A stretch of 6,265 nt of DNA from the NCBI GenBank assembly GCA_027011025.1, contig JALVAU010000400.1:1-6265 (forward strand), written 5' to 3'. Below, in pieces: positions 5,760 through 6,265 of this stretch. The notes below the pieces were generated by a model. The model was not told the origin of the DNA. It did not search any database and was given only the letters and a program-made list of their open reading frames with translations. Positions within the stretch are counted from its first letter, which is position 1, and each line of letters starts with the position of its first letter. Made by a program: the position numbers and the translations under genes. The stretch comes from Campylobacteraceae bacterium. Lineage in GTDB: Bacteria > Campylobacterota > Campylobacteria > Campylobacterales > Sulfurospirillaceae.

Positions 5760-6221
5760 TAAATTTTTATACAGACTGACAAGTTCTATCAGACCTGTCA
5801 TAGATTCAAAGCCTTTATTTCCAGCTTTGCTTCCAGCTCTCTCGATCGCTTGCTCTATCGTATCGGTTGTCAAAACTCCAAAAGTTACGGGCTTTTGGTA
5901 TTTTAGTGCAGTATTTGCTATGCCTTTTGTTGCCTCAGCAGATATGTAATCAAAGTGCGGTGTGCTTCCACGAATGACCGCGCCAACGCAACAAATACCA
6001 TCATATTTATTTTGTGCTAACAGTTTATCAAGCACAAAGGGTATCTCGTAAGCACCCGGTACTAAAATCAAATCTAGTTTTTTTTCATCTCCCCCATGCC
6101 TTATGAATGCATCTTTTGCACCCTCTACTAATCTATCTGTTATTATATGGTTAAATCTAGCATTTATAATCGCTATTTTTTCATCACCTTTTAGTGACAA
6201 GCTTCCCTCTATAACTTTCAT
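5757..6221 (-). CDS. ribH: 6,7-dimethyl-8-ribityllumazine synthase
   Basis: A 154-residue lumazine synthase, which condenses 5-amino-6-ribitylaminouracil with 3,4-dihydroxy-2-butanone 4-phosphate in the next-to-last step of riboflavin synthesis. It usually assembles as pentamers or 60-mer capsids. Seen motifs: INARFNHII (19-27, substrate-binding aromatic F23), VPGAYEIP (54-61), [13 protein letters not shown] (80-92) with the catalytic His H89, and [17 protein letters not shown] (114-130) followed by SKAGNKG with R128 and K135 near the phosphate site. The ATG has AAGGA 5 nt upstream. It is the first visible gene of the minus-strand run; nusB follows after 9 bases. The gene is complete. Confidence 0.97.
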   Translation of the reverse strand: MKVIEGSLSLKGDEKIAIINARFNHIITDRLVEGAKDAFIRHGGDEKKLDLILVPGAYEIPFVLDKLLAQNKYDGICCVGAVIRGSTPHFDYISAEATKGIANTALKYQKPVTFGVLTTDTIEQAIERAGSKAGNKGFESMTGLIELVSLYKNL

Positions 6222-6226
6222 ATTAA

Positions 6227-6231
6227 TCCTT
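6227..6231 (-). promoter_or_regulatory. ribH ribosome binding site
   Basis: AAGGA on the minus strand, 5 nt before the ribH ATG, a standard position and sequence. Confidence 0.6.
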
Positions 6232-6248
6232 GAGTATATTTTTTAGAC

Positions 6249-6254
6249 ATTATA
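6249..6254 (-). promoter_or_regulatory. Possible -10 box upstream of ribH
   Basis: TATAAT on the minus strand in the context TATAGTATAATGTC, about 28 bases upstream of the ribH ATG. The matching -35 region would fall at or beyond the window edge, so it cannot be judged. A gene further upstream (kdsA in some relatives) could instead drive ribH by read-through. Confidence 0.4.
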
Positions 6255-6265
6255 CTATATTTTGT

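Overview
The window is a compact, AT-rich stretch of bacterial chromosome. The ribH-nusB-pyrF run, the AT-rich codon choice and the style of the proteins suggest a Campylobacterota (epsilonproteobacterial) genome, perhaps a Sulfurimonas-, Sulfuricurvum- or Arcobacter-like organism. This placement comes from gene content and order recalled from known genomes, not from a search.

Left part (about 1-1457, + strand): the 3' end of a gene set resembling aryl polyene / type II fatty-acid-like pathways. It holds the C-terminal part of an AMP-forming acyl/aryl ligase (5' end outside the window), a small acyl carrier protein with an intact LGLDSVD phosphopantetheine site, and a 118-residue hot-dog fold protein resembling the ApeP type of 3-hydroxyacyl-ACP dehydratase. 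The ligase would activate an acid and load it on the carrier, and the dehydratase would act on carrier-bound intermediates. Ketosynthases, ketoreductase and exporter would be expected upstream, outside the window. A perfect 10-bp inverted repeat puts the start codon of the third gene in a 7-nt loop.

Middle (1486-1576, - strand): a complete tRNA-Ser(GCU) with encoded CCA, facing the left gene set with its 3' end and preceded by a plausible -10 box.

Right part (1639-6221, - strand, read right to left): ribH (lumazine synthase), nusB, pyrF (OMP decarboxylase), an AsmA-family inner-membrane-anchored protein, a YwbE-family small protein and dbpA (DEAD-box RNA helicase). The junctions are 9 nt apart, directly abutting, and overlapping by 4, 4 and 8 nt, so this looks like one transcription unit with extensive translational coupling. 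It mixes riboflavin and pyrimidine synthesis, rRNA transcription (NusB), ribosome assembly (DbpA) and envelope function (AsmA-like).

No insertion sequence, CRISPR array, phage gene or broken gene was seen. No gap between genes exceeds about 70 bases, and intrinsic terminators are not evident. The least ordinary parts are the polyene-like gene set next to the tRNA, the start-codon hairpin and the ywbE-dbpA overlap.
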